The translations under genes and the position numbers were made by a program. 64,000 nucleotides of DNA from Phoronis australis (Eukaryota > Phoronida > Phoronidae), in NCBI GenBank assembly GCA_002633005.1, contig NMRA01000296.1, forward strand, positions 350,399-414,398, in the 5' to 3' direction. Under the pieces are notes generated by a model, which saw only the letters and a program-made list of their open reading frames with translations, did not search any database and was not told where the DNA came from. Within the stretch, counting starts at the first letter, position 1. Each line of letters starts with the position of its first letter. Positions 17,701 through 29,143 of this stretch are shown piece after piece.

Positions 17701-20700
17701 GATCCGCAAAACACATATCACGGACAGGAAGCTCTCACCATGGAAGCGGCTCCATCATCACTTTTCATAATACACGAGTCGCGCAAAAAAGAATTACAGA
17801 CGTTAAACTGAAAGATGTGTAACAAGAGTTTTTTGTGCGTGGTAAGTTTTCATCACTAGCCAAGCTGAAGTCCGTGAGAGACGGACGCAACATCGCAAAA
17901 TCTAGTAAGTTTTATTTCAAATTCCGGTATTAGATTCAAATTTCATCTGTGTTTTCAGGTGAGAGGTAAGGAATGTCCCCCAATAGCAAGGGTTCCGTTC
18001 TATGTCATTCTGCACAGCCAAGGGTTTGACTACCACCCCGGTCAGTGTTGTAGGCAGTAATCACGAGCTCTTCATCTCACATCATTTGGTTACCATGAAT
18101 TTCACAATTATTTATGAGAAGCAGTACTATTATAGATATGTAAAGAATTCAAGGGCGAAATGGCCACTACTAAGTCTGATTGCACTTCTGTGTTCAACCA
18201 ATAGTCTCGATGGCTCAGTGAACTAGACAGTCTACCATTAGCAGAAGGTTCCGGGTTTGAGTCGCAGTTGGGGCAGAAATCATTTCACACTTATATTCAA
18301 AAGGTCAGGTGATGTGGCCACAGAAAGCGTGCTGACTAGACTTAGAAATGTTTGCGATAGACTAGTCCTATTTAAGGTAATTGTTGCCATGCCAACACAT
18401 CTATCATACATACATGTAGCGGGCCAACACGTAGTCACAAGCTGTACAAAATCATTAGGCAGGCCATATGTAGCCCACAGGGCATAAGTTACTGACCCCT
18501 GATTAAAATAGGCGTGTTTGGATGCCAAAATAAAATTTCTTCAGACTAATAAAATGTTTTCAAAACATTTGCTTGGTGGCCTACCATTCCCACCATCATT
18601 CCGGCTGTGGTCACATGATCAGCTACACTGCACAGATTGACATAACTACTGCACAGTCCATCAGCAGGGTGAATATTCAAAGCTTCAGTCAAGATAGTCT
18701 CCACAGTGACCAGGCCCCATGACCGACCCTAAAAGACAATAAATGAGACGGTAGGGTGCATCAACAATATTGATAAATCCTGAAAATGCAAAAATTACAC
18801 CATTCAACAATTCTATTCTCAGTGCCAAGAAAAAGAAACAAAATTGCACATTTGCTTTCCTCATATTTCTTCGCTGAGTGGACTAAATATTAGAATTCTC
18901 ATTAAAAATCATGTAAACACTTAGCTCAGAGTTTAGGAGAAGTCCAACACAGTTTGCCTTTAGTTAACTTAATAAGGAATGCAATCGGATTTACGATGTC
19001 ATTAAAGACTATTTTTAAACTATGTCGCCACTAAAATCTGATGAACTACAAGGTGACATTACGAATTACCTTGCTAAGCTCGAAAAAGCTCCTGTGATTG
19101 ACAACACCTACGAAATGACTGGCCAGGTATTTCACACACGCCTCCCTCACATGGACCAAAACTGAACTGACAGAATGAAACGAGTGACGCGGGGACAGCT
19201 TCTCCAACATATAGTTCACATCCATTACTGTTGACAACACAGTGGCAACACCCTGTGGCAAAACAAGTACTAGAGCGTCGTTACAGTAGACTAGTCAACA
19301 GTTGTCAAGACTTACTCCGCCATTAAATGTTGAAGATGAAATATCAGAAACGTTATATTTTTATAAATTATCATTTTGTTTAATGCAACTTCATTTTTTC
19401 ATAAAAATAATAAAGTCCTATTTTTGATTAATTCTTCTATAAACATAGTTGAACATTTTAAAAACAATTCCTAAAGCATTTTGGAAAACATTGCATTAAC
19501 CACAGTATCTGAACGTTTCATTTTAGCCAAATTTGCAATTTTTCTAGGGTCCTACAAGCTTGGCTACAGACACAAATACAAGGATTATAAATAGTTTCAA
19601 TCTCTTACCATATTGCTAATCACATGATCTCCGCACTCTGCAAGGAGCTCATTTGGAAGTTTGGCAAATCTCTCAGTGACCCAGATACGAGTAAAGTTCT
19701 TGACAACCCAGTCCAGGGCTGACCGGTAGATGGACGCGAAACTTTGGTAGTGGCAGGTGACCGTCAACACCTGGAGAACTCCCACGGAGCACACTCCACA
19801 TGGCTAAAGTATAATGAAAGTAGAACGTGTTATCCTCTACTAACGACATTCATGAGAGATTGGAACATTACTGGTTTCATGTTGCGAAAAAAACTGCGAA
19901 ATTTACCGCTGAGTCAAATCTGAAAGGTCTAGCTGGACTGTCATTAATGAAATTCACCAAATCAAAACGTGTGCGACTCATTCATACTGTGAATCTGGAT
20001 GAAGGAAAACTCTTCTCGTCAAAATATCATGGAATGCACCTACTTCGTAGATATGTGCCCAGTTCCATGAAGCAGTCCCAATAGGGACTTAACTGTGTTC
20101 CTTTTTAAGACTTCAGCGCATTTGTGGACTCACTAATCTTGTATTTTTCCATCAATTTATCTTGATAAAAAGCTCTTCTTTTACTTGTGACATTTAATAA
20201 AATATGATTCTTTATCTCAATGCAAATAAATAAATACTATGTCCTTAAACTAAGGGCGCAGATGAAAATGTCCCTGTTTATTTCCAATGATATCAAAAAT
20301 ACAGTTTACTTTTGCTATGTATCGAAAGCTAAAACTCGATGTAGAAATGAAGATAAATTAGCAGACGAAAGTACAATCAATGTTTGCACAAAGTCCACAA
20401 ATGCGCAAAACCTTTAGGGCACATTGATGAGTCCCTATTAGTACTGTTTCATTTAACCAACCAATGAAGACCAGGGGTCGGTTTCATGAAAAGTGATGAT
20501 GACTGAACACAGAACAAGAGCAACGTGGAGCATTGAAATGTGCCCACGAATGCATTGCAAATGGTGTGCTTTTAGGGTTATTTATTTGTATCATGGCCAC
20601 TAGATGGCGCAAAAACCTACAATCCATCCAAAATAGGAACATGCCATATTTCATAAAAATCTGTCAAAGAACTTCAGAGAAACAAAGGAAAACAGAATAA

Positions 20701-23700
20701 GATGAAATTGCCACAAGTGGGCAGTGTCCGTTGGATCCGCCTGAAAGTTGACGTCGTCTGTTGTTATCTTCATATAAATACACTTTCTAAATTTAGTAAA
20801 GATCCTGCAGTGGGTTTAAGAGATACAACTATGAGCGCAAAACAAAACTACCATTAGAAGGCGCCACAGTAGTCAGTCACCATCATCAAAGGTCATTTTC
20901 ACACTGAGAACATATATGCCAATTTTCAAATGATTTGGTTGATATAAGGGTGGACACCAAAAACAAGATTTGAAAACAGCTAAAATGGCCACTAGGTGGT
21001 GCAAAATACCTCGATTCCATCCAAAAACAGGAAGATAGCGTCATCACACCAATAGATGCCTACATTTAAAATTGTATGAAAATTTGTTGAGGACCTTTGA
21101 AGATACTGAGTTAAACGTAAAAAACTAAAATTGCCACTAGGGGGCACAGCAGTAGTCAGATCTGTCCGAAAGTCGTCGCCATCCGTAGTCAACAACATAT
21201 AAATACATTTGCTAAATTAAGTAAAGATCCTGTGAACGGTTTAGGAGATACAGTCATAGGAGCAACAAAAAACAAAACTGCCACTAGGAGGTGCCACAGT
21301 AGTCGAAATCGTCGGAAAATCATTGTCAACCGTTCTCTTTATAGTAAGCACATACATGCCAACTTTCACAATCATCCTTTGTGCGGTTTGGTTGATAGAG
21401 GGGTGGACGCAAAAAACAGACTCTAAAACAGTAAAAATGGCCACTAGGTAGCGCAAACTATGTCGAATCCATCCGAAAACAAAAGAATAGCGTCATCTCA
21501 CTAACAGGCGCCTACATACCAAATTTCATGAAAATCCCTTCAGGACTTTTGAAGATACAAAGGTAAGCGTAAAAAACTAAAATTGCCACTAGGGGGCACA
21601 TCGGTAGTCGGATCCGTCCAAAAGTTCGCTCATGCCGTTCCATTCATGAATGGAACATATGTGCCAAATTTCATGAATGTATGTCAAAGGGTTTTGGAGA
21701 TAGAGCAGCGGACGCCGGACGGACGCCGGACGGACGGACGGAAATGACGGCATAATGCGTCCACATATAAATATGTGGGCGCATAAAAATGGCCTTATGC
21801 TCCCACTTCACCGTTACAAACAAAGTTTTAGTCGTGTAATTGTAAACACATCACTGCATGAAAAAAACTTGTACAAATTTCCTCACAAAGTAACAGTTGT
21901 AGGTATAATGTCAGACACTTTATTCTTTTCCAAAGTGAGTTTCAATTATTATTTAGAAATAGTTATGTGAAGCATAAGACCGAATTTCTATCCTAAGCCT
22001 TAAATCACTTTCATGAAACAGACCTCAGAAGCACAGTAATAATCATTTTCCAATTTTGAAAACATTTTGATGGTCCTTTGCCTTTCTACTATTTTGGGTG
22101 ATTTTGAAAATGGAAATACATGGAATGAAATAAAAATAACTTTCCCAACAGCATTACGAAAATAATTCGCTTTTCCTTGGAATACATGGAAAACTCGCAT
22201 TTCTAAAGACAGCTTAAAAAACACTGCTCATTGCCAAGTCATGTCAAACTATGTCATTTGAGGTGTAACACGCTAACCGTTAAACGATGGTAATCAGCTG
22301 GCGATGAAATACCAGTTGTAAAGCAAGCTTCAAAGTCAATGAGAAAATTCAAGCAATAGATGAGGTAGGTTGGTGGGTGAGAGCTGACTTCTAAGTTTCA
22401 CTGTCGATCAAAGTCTGTCTCTGTTTTGGCACTTCATGCTTAAAAAAATCCAGTAACCCGGCAAGAAACAAAACAAAATAGACTGTAGTAATAAAACTAC
22501 AAAGACGAATACCGGTATGAAATATATTTAAAACAAACCATCATCTGGGAAGTGGCCTTTGTCAGGACAAACCCAAGTTGCCATTCTTAAGTTATTTTGT
22601 AATGTTTAAAATTCAATATTTCAGCCTATAATTCAGTGCAAATGCCAGAGAAAACCAATTTAGATGTAATAACAACCACCACTGTTGAGAAAGTAGTGTT
22701 AGCCATTACCGTTCTTCTTCATTAGCTTAGAGCTACAGGAATATAAAGAGCGTGCTGAATAGGCATCATAAAAGTTGTCTGAGGGCAAACGGAATCTCAG
22801 TGGTGACCAGTGTAAGCCAGACATTATGGCACGTTTTTACGGACTGTTGACAGGTTGAATAAATAAACAATTCTTACTTCTTCACTTCTTTTATGGACAC
22901 ATTCGTTAAAACAAAAAATAGCCTAACAGTATTGAGAAATGAAAGAATCAATAACTTGCACAATTACCTTATGAAAAAAATGGCAGAAGTGTTTCTTCAT
23001 GAGAAATGTCACCATTTCCTGGAATCCTGACAACATAAACATGTCAGTTATGGTCACTAGGTCACGGAGGTCAACCTCGGTTGGTTCAAAGGTCAACATG
23101 CCACCATACAAGAAGTGAAGCAGGTGTTGGAATGCAGTCGGGCTCACACTGGAAAAGAACATCAAGATATCATATAAATTTTACAAGCTAAGACGAAATC
23201 TTTTTCTTCCTTTAGAGCACGTTTGCGATAAAATCTATTTAAAAAAACAACGATTCCCTTTTAAACTGTCATTCTTTTAGAGCAGTTTCCAGTTAAATCC
23301 TGAAATTGCCCTTTGAGAATATCATGCACTTTACTTGTAGGGCAAACAAAGTAGTGAATACAAACCCACAAATAAGCACTTCTGAAACTACAACTGAATA
23401 AATTGTGTTGATTTATGAAACTGGAATTGCTAGTGACAGGCGTAAAGCTAATGAACGAATGAATACCACACCTCTCCACTTATTTCACACAAAAATAATT
23501 TGCCAAAATTGTTGTTTTTCCAATTTTCAAAGGCTGATTACATAAGTGGAAATTATGGAAATTTCACTGAAAGTAATTTTATGACATCTACACAGCGCAA
23601 ACCATCCTAGCAATAAGATAAAATGTTCTTAATCTTTAATACGTTAGTGGAGAAATTTGTCAAAATAAAATTTCACTTGTCAGCCACATTGTGCATTAAA

Positions 23701-26284
23701 CAATTAAAGAATAACTGTACAGTCATTTTCAACATATACTGGACAGACTTTGACAGAAATCAAATTCCATTTGGTAACATTCTGGCGACCAATTACTGCG
23801 CTATGAGACAGATTAAATTTTATTGCAATAAAATACCACTGAAGTCGGAAGTATTTAGGTGTTGTTATGTCTAGCCGCTAATTTTTTTAGTCGGAATGAA
23901 AAAATAGAGATAATTCCAGTAAAAAGCAAGACGCAAAAGCATTTTTCAAAATTTATCTAGCAGATTCGGGTCATGACAATAAAAGTGACGATTTAACCGC
24001 ACTTCAGTGCAACAAAACTTTGACAAATTTAGTGTTTGCCAGTTTAGTTGAAATCTACAGTAACTACCGCACTACTAAATTTCTCAATTATCAACATACC
24101 CTTGTAAAGTAAATGTGCCACGAACACTTTCCTGCCAACCTCCACAAAGCATGGCAGAGAAATAATCACTTCTAGCAGCAAGAATGCTTCTGAAAGGACA
24201 GTAGACACATCATAAATGGAAAATAAGACTCTAAGAAAACTTGACATAGTTTGAGTTCATTGGGCCGATTATCACAGACTGTATGTGACGCTGGACAAAA
24301 GACAGGTGGAAATACTTAACAGATTGACAACTGAATTTTAATATTCGTTTAATGGGAGATGTTGTGGATATAATTTCAACACTTTGGATTCATCCACCAG
24401 GGGCCTCTGTTTCCCAAAAAAGATGTAAGAAATAATTAAGAAACAAATTTGGTGTTACGCTCCACACAACTATTTCTAAACAATGATTGAATCTCGCTTG
24501 AGCGAAAGAACAAAGTCTCCGAACAAATACACACAACTATAAGCTACTGTGAGGTGGGAGCGTCAGACCAAATTTCTATTTTATTGAAGTCACTTTCATG
24601 AAACAGACCCTTATCTTCAATTAAAGAATGCTGACCAGATGTTCACATATTCAGTCACATGCAGTCAACCCATGATACCGTCGCAATAAAATGTTCAGTC
24701 GTAGATAAAATTATCAATACTTCGCCACTTCATTGACCTGAAAATTCATTCATAAATTTGAAAGGTTGCAAAAATAAAACACATTGAAAACTAAGACAAT
24801 TTTGGTACGGAATCTAAAAATTATGTTAAATATGAATTTCTCAAACGTGGCCAAATCCGAATGTTTTTGGCAGCAGTTGGCTTCTGATTAGTATATCAGA
24901 TTTAAAGTACAAAAATTACAGCCTCATAAAATAATCAATCTTATTCAGGTAATTTAGTCAGTACAAGTCAAAAGTAATCACACATATAACACAAAATTCC
25001 CCCATCATGACGACTTGGCAAAACCGTGATTCTCCATCACAGCAGCTATCTGTGACAACTGTGAATGACGGAAATTTTACTGCAAATGCAACAAGGTTGA
25101 AAGGCCATTCTCAAATTAGAATATGGCACCTTGACAAGTCCCTGCCAGACACAATCACTGAGACCAGAATTTCTTGTCATCATCCAAGAAACAGCTGCAA
25201 TTGTGTTGGTATGTACTGTTCAGTGTACACCATACTTGCCTATGGACTAGAAAGCTTCTATCACCAACAGATATTGTTAAATCTGTTTCTATGCTGCACT
25301 GATAAAGGGAGAGAAGATCTGAACCCAAGTCCGAAACAGCTTGGCTAGAAAAATCGGTATTGGCACTTTTTGTGTTTACAGCTTTCATTGGAGTCCCATG
25401 GTCGTCGTTGACTACATCGACAGAGGCCCTTATCATTCCCGTAGGACAACATTCATTGTCAGCATTGTTGCAGTGGGTCGAAATAACAGTGACTAGTTTG
25501 GAGTTGACAGCTAGATCTGAGGCATCTAATCTGGAATGAAAGTTTCCGTTAGTAAGTAGATGTTTTGAGATCAACTAAAATCATTGCAAAGTAATGTAAA
25601 AGACATACAACACTAAGAATACTGCACATTAAGAAAGCCAACATTAACTTGTGATTGATCAGGTCATGATTATTAGACAAAAAATACCAGAAATCTCTAC
25701 AGTGTAAAACCGCAAATTTTCACAATATGGTGGAGGATTTTTTTTCCTCGTTTTGTTCATAATACACCAAAAGGCAGGCACTTGAATTTGGATAGGGCAA
25801 ACACTTGTGGAAGACGAGTACAATTTCCTTCTAAGCTGTGATAAATATTTTGAACTGAAAGAAAATTATATTGAGGTGTAACCATCTTTTTTCAAGTTCA
25901 ATAGATTAATGTCAACAAGTGATGATGCTAAATTAGTTAATCTATGTAAATATGTATTTTATGCTTTTCATCTCCGTGATAGCTTGCTGCACTCTTATAA
26001 GTATATTGTTACCATACATTGGGTTCAAAAGATGATTTTAAAGCTGAAATTGATGTTCAAATTTCATTCATTTTTACTACTGTCTCTTTGTTAAAATAAC
26101 TAACATGAACATTGCATCCTAAGTACTTGAAGGCATCATGAAACAAAACTTCTTAAAATTTGAAGCACACTATGATTAATTCAAGTACAAACCTGCAGAT
26201 GGCTTCGTACAACTGTCGAGCCAGTTTCGTGCGTAACTTGTCTTCCTCTCTAGCAACACGTTCCAACATGGACTTGGAGTCCAT
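14371..26284 (-). CDS. BTBD8: BTBD8-like BTB/POZ domain protein (complete coding model, 9 exons, about 573 aa)
   Basis: Exons in transcript order: 26284-26193, 25530-25240, 24189-24100, 23148-22968, 19803-19609, 19252-19070, 18728-18585, 17067-16870, 14718-14371. All phases match (1722 nt). The BTB domain spans about residues 110-210: TDLTISVGDRSFLVHR, SILAARSDYFSAMLCGGW and a LLHFLYGG motif are its hallmarks. It is followed by HFCHFFHK and a helical BACK-like region, with KKPQLFSQ near the end. This order matches the second BTB domain and following region of vertebrate BTBD8 as I remember it. BTBD8 binds clathrin/AP-2 through a long C-terminal part in vertebrates; that part is absent here. 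The start ATG at 26284 is the first in frame. The last exon (115 aa) is charged and not recognised. Confidence 0.88.
15203..16330 (+). mobile_element. CCACTAG-array repeat, copy 1 (in BTBD8-like intron 8)
   Basis: It begins AAGAGCAACGTGGAGCATTG and ends near GTGGGTGCACAAAAAT. It is built from units of about 140 bp, each opening with a GCCACTAGRKGGC-type motif (15294, 15426, 15561, 15699, 15845, 16141 and a weak one near 15951). A short GACGGACAGAC stretch precedes the 3' end. No transposase is visible; non-autonomous. Confidence 0.85.
16707..16811. repeat. 105-bp palindrome with flanking direct repeats
   Basis: ATGGTCTGATATAA and ATTTTGAGAACCAGTTT on the left match their inverse on the right (AAACTGGTTCTCAAAAT and TATATCAGACCAT). 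Imperfect 40-bp direct repeats (CAGTATTGTCCCTGAGCC and CAGTATCCTCCCAGAGCC types) flank it at 16661-16704 and 16823-16866. Confidence 0.8.
16870..17067 (-). CDS. BTBD8: BTBD8-like exon 8
   Basis: The acceptor AATTCCAG precedes 17067 and the donor GTAAGT follows 16870; 198 nt, phase 0-0. It encodes FVAMVRSLIKSCKQQI, LPPDVQKEISDQA and ends in RKKPQLFSQKR. A 105-bp palindrome lies 59 bp past its donor. Confidence 0.9.
18205..18490 (+). mobile_element. tRNA-derived SINE candidate
   Basis: A box A-like TGGCTCAGTGA is at 18211-18221 and a box B-like GGGTTTGAGTC at 18253-18263, the spacing of a tRNA promoter. The acceptor and anticodon stems do not fold well, so this is not a functional tRNA gene. 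It lies in BTBD8-like intron 7. Confidence 0.5.
18585..18728 (-). CDS. BTBD8: BTBD8-like exon 7 (3' border uncertain)
   Basis: The acceptor TCTTTTAG precedes 18728. It encodes GRSWGLVTVETILTEAL and CSSYVNLCSVADHV. Two in-frame donors are possible: GTAGGC after 18585 (chosen) or GTGGGA after 18594, differing by three residues. Confidence 0.75.
19070..19252 (-). CDS. BTBD8: BTBD8-like exon 6
   Basis: The acceptor TTGCCACAG precedes 19252 and the donor GTAATT follows 19070; 183 nt, phase 0-0. It encodes a helical repeat-like segment with VREACVKYLASHFVGVV and RSFFELSK. Confidence 0.87.
19609..19803 (-). CDS. BTBD8: BTBD8-like exon 5: post-BTB helical region
   Basis: The acceptor ACTTTAG precedes 19803 and the donor GTAAGA follows 19609; 195 nt, phase 0-0. 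It encodes a BACK-like helical stretch with SALDWVVKNFTRIW and FAKLPNELL. Confidence 0.88.
20066..20452. mobile_element. MITE with CATGAAGCAGTCCC ends
   Basis: The left end CATGAAGCAGTCCC followed by AATAGGGACT is the inverse of the right end AGTCCCTATTAGTACTGTTTCAT. It shares GCGYATTTGTGGACWC with the element at 51594-51812. No coding capacity. Confidence 0.6.
20474..22027. mobile_element. TIR element, GGGTCKGTTTCATGAAA family, with nested insertion
   Basis: The left end GGGGTCGGTTTCATGAAA and right end TTTCATGAAACAGACCTC are inverted repeats. The CCACTAG-array copy 2 is inserted inside, so the original MITE was only about 270 bp. No ORF of its own. Confidence 0.7.
20513..21795 (+). mobile_element. 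CCACTAG-array repeat, copy 2 (in BTBD8-like intron 4)
   Basis: Same head (AAGAGCAACGTGGAGCATTG) and tail (GTGGGCGCATAAAAAT) as the other copies. Motifs are at 20595, 20710, 20987, 21133, 21280, 21439 and 21585, with a weak one near 20849. A (GGAC)n-like stretch lies at 21706-21745. It is nested inside the TIR element 20474-22027. Confidence 0.87.
22968..23148 (-). CDS. BTBD8: BTBD8-like exon 4: BTB C-terminal half
   Basis: The acceptor CTTTTCCAG precedes 23148 and the donor GTAATT follows 22968. It encodes SPTAFQHLLHFLYGGML and then a helical segment ending KKHFCHFFHK, matching the FxxLLxFLYxG signature of BTB domains. Confidence 0.92.
23480..23720 (+). repeat. TTTCACTTGTC-type repeat copy
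   Basis: It begins TATTTCACACAAAAATAATT and ends near GCACATTGTGCATTAAAC-like sequence; same layout as 4645-4862. In BTBD8-like intron 3. Confidence 0.6.
24100..24189 (-). CDS. BTBD8: BTBD8-like exon 3: BTB core
   Basis: The acceptor CCTTTCAG precedes 24189 and the donor GTATGT follows 24100; 90 nt, phase 2-2. It encodes SILAARSDYFSAMLCGGWQ, the classic BTB segment after the conserved HR. It lies in a different frame from the longest ORF on this strand, so ORF calling alone misses it. Confidence 0.9.
24400..24610. mobile_element. TIR element, GGGTCTGTTTCATGAAA family, short copy
   Basis: It starts GGGGCCTCTGTTTCCCAAA and ends TTTCATGAAACAGACCC; a diverged short copy in BTBD8-like intron 2. 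Confidence 0.55.
25240..25530 (-). CDS. BTBD8: BTBD8-like exon 2: linker and start of BTB domain (GC donor)
   Basis: A CATTCCAG acceptor precedes 25530. About 80 residues of low-similarity linker are followed by ETDLTISVGDRSFLVHR, the first strands of a BTB fold. The exon ends CCATAG and the intron begins GCAAGT at 25239, a GC-AG border. Reading on past it gives unrelated residues and a stop, while joining to 24189 continues the BTB motif perfectly. Confidence 0.87.
26193..26284 (-). CDS. BTBD8: BTBD8-like exon 1 (start codon)
   Basis: ATG at 26284-26282 opens MDSKSMLERVAREEDKLRTK, a charged helix. The exon ends ATCTGCAG with a GTTTGT donor at 26192. Joining to 25530 completes an Arg codon (AG|A) and stays open. 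Confidence 0.78.
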
Positions 26285-26689
26285 TATAAGGCTGAAGTCT
26301 AGAACAGCAAACACCGACCGCCATTCAAAATAAATTCAACAAGAGTTTAAGAAAATTAATTGGCTAATTCCAAAAGCTCTGGAAGCTAGACAGGAAAATG
26401 TGAGTTAACAACCAAACCAGAGTATAGATGATACGTTTTGATGCCGTAAGCTATGATGGAATACTGACAAAAGCTTGCTTCTTGTAATGGAGGTACGTAT
26501 GTAACAAAAGTGTTTTATAGAATACGTTACAGAGACTACGTCTGTTACAAAAACAATGAGTATGCATAACCATTTCAATGAATTTGAGGCTAGTTATGAC
26601 TCTGACAAAGTCATAGAGACTGATGAATGTCAGTGAACTACATGCAGTAGGCCTTTGAAGGGCTTCTCACTAGCATAAGAGAACAAAAT

Positions 26690-26730
26690 ATATTCCGATT
26701 GGCTGTAAGACTACATTCCCATTGGTTGAA
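26690..26730 (-). promoter_or_regulatory. Paired CCAAT boxes upstream of the BTBD8-like gene
   Basis: Two ATTGG motifs (CCAAT on the minus strand) at 26698-26702 and 26721-26725 lie about 415 bp upstream of the start codon and 23 bp apart. Paired CCAAT boxes are typical NF-Y promoter sites. No TATA box was evident. Confidence 0.3.
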
Positions 26731-26739
26731 TGTTGGGAA

Positions 26740-26810
26740 ATGCACCAGAATGCCACTCCATCTATTGAGAAATGCACCAGAATGCCACTCCATCTATTGA
26801 GAAATGCGTT
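26740..26810. repeat. Two-copy tandem repeat, GAAATGCACCAGAATGCCAC
   Basis: The phrase from GAAATGCACCAG to CATCTATTGA occurs twice in direct succession, a recent local duplication upstream of the BTBD8-like gene. Confidence 0.85.
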
Positions 26811-28910
26811 TGCCACATCCAGCTGCTGCAACAACTAACCAAATTCATGTGTTCTACACAAGTTCTTGTTCTGTGACTCGTACAAGACAACAACTATTTC
26901 CTGTACTTTCTTGGCTCATTCCTGGGCCGTTTGTTCACGACATGTCAAAGCAGAACACCATTACTCAGTCTCAGTCTTCAAGTGGTGGTATTGTGAAAGA
27001 GTGCATTGCATTTGGTTTCTAATATATCTTATTTTGTCATAATATCACAGCACCTTAGATTATGGAACAGTAAAATTTTATTTTACCAAAATTTTCAACA
27101 GGAATAAGAAGAGAATTTTACTTGACTATTTGAAATAGTCATCAACAAACAAAAGAGGAAATTTTGAACATTTTTGATAATACAGAGTTAGAAAATCAAA
27201 ACATGACAATTTTAGATGATGTATTTGTTCCAAACTCAGCCATAATGTTTTCTAAGCCATAAATGCTCACTTAAAAAATTTCGACAGATCTTGTCAGCAG
27301 CTCAATTGAATCTAGCGATTTTGATCAATGTGAAACGTAATAGCTGGTATACGGCTACTTAAGTAAAACCACAAACCTTTCTCACGTAATCAGTCAGTCA
27401 TTCTTCAGACTTCGCTACTGTCTCATCTCCAGTTGCCCTTTCACACTTAGTATGCTACAAGTATTAAACAACTCATGACACTGAAACACTGCAATAGTAA
27501 CGTACAAATTTCATAGACTTTAAAGCTGCATTTTACACTGTTTAGCTGGCTAAAAATGAAAATCGAATAACAAAATGCCTTTCTCATAATATCCCTTATC
27601 ATGATAGGATTCCATACTTGTTACCAAAAAAAAAGAAAAAAGAATATCAAAGCCATCAGTAGCCCAAGAAAGCCTTTCAGAGTTAATTGGGGTTGGATAA
27701 CCCTAAAATTGTGAATTCGAAAATGCGACTTGGGTTGGTAACAGAAATGGAATCCTATAACGGCAAAAATATAAGACTGATTTTATAAATATATGAGGCC
27801 TACAGTAATTCAATTTTTGCTTTTTAGCCAGATAAACAGCAAAAAGCACTATTGCTGTTTTGATCGTATAAAACAACTAAAAAGCAGATATAAACTTTAC
27901 TTCCGTGACAAAAACAAAATCTTGATTTAGACAAATTACGCTTGTGAAATTGGTTTCAATGTTCCTCAGTCAAAATAGGCGTGACTTAAGAGTTTGAAAA
28001 GGAATGACATATGGTCATTGTTAGATAACAGACACTACAAGTTGACTATTAGTTCTCTGAAAGGCCACAAATCACTTTGTATCTGAGTAAGGAAAAAGTT
28101 GAGACGAATACGCTCAGTAAATCAGCGAGTCTAAATCCAATGTTTCTTCAAAATGGTGCAGGTTAATTGCTGCTTTAAGTTTGAGCACCAAAGCATTCTT
28201 TGTTATTCATATTCATTGTATTTAGTAATTTACAATATCAAATAATAAAGAGATTCTACCAATTTAGTTAGCGTGACAGATTGGAATTTTGGATAGCAAA
28301 TGAGAACAGATTCTTCAATTTGGGAAAAAACAATTGCTAAAATTGCGATTATTTCTAGTTTACAGAAGCTGGTCATATTGTAGCAAATGTTCAAAATTTT
28401 ACCTTGAAAGTTGTTTGTTAATCGCTATGCCATACAAACAATGATACAAGCAGACAATTTTCTTGAAAAGTTATTTTTCTTGAGAAATTTTACAAAATGA
28501 AATTTCATCTGTCCGCCACACTGCATCCTAACACAAGATTTTTATCGTAAGCAAGACTTTGTTCATTGGGTCATGTGATGTAGCCAATATGTGGTGTGCA
28601 GACCAGACTGAAAAATGTTTGTGAAGTAAAACTTTTATTTTACATCAGCATAGAAATTATAACAATCATAACACAGGTGCTAGTTACCATTATAAATTAT
28701 GAAAATGTACAACTAAATGCTATTACAAGACTGAAAGATCAAGAATGACAATAACAAATACAAGTGTCAGAGGAGGACATGACCAAAACAGAATTTTACA
28801 TTCCATAAGATCTTGACAATCACGGATGATATTTTGCATCTACATATGATGTGACATCAAGGCTTTGAAAACTACTTTGTCTTTACAACATCTTTGGAAA
28901 TTTTCAAGCT

Positions 28911-29143
28911 ATTTTGCACAAAAATAATTGCCAAAATTGTCCCTTTTCAAATTTTCAGAGGCTGATGTCCGTGCAGCAAATAATAAATACTTTACCAAAT
29001 TTTTTTTATCACATCAACACAGTACAAACAAACAAACAACTGAGTAAAATTTTTGCAATTATTATTTTTGTTGAGAAAATTGACAAAATGGAATTTCACT
29101 TTTCTGACATATGTGGTAAATAGGCAAAGAATTACCATAATTT
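28911..29143 (+). repeat. TTTCACTTGTC-type repeat copy
   Basis: It begins TTTTGCACAAAAATAATTGC and contains ATTGACAAAATGGAATTTCA; in the gene-free region between the BTBD8-like and homeobox genes. Confidence 0.6.

Noticed and set aside
17361-17822. 153-aa plus-strand ORF in BTBD8-like intron 8
   Set aside because: No recognisable domain, and its two frames overlap without splice support.
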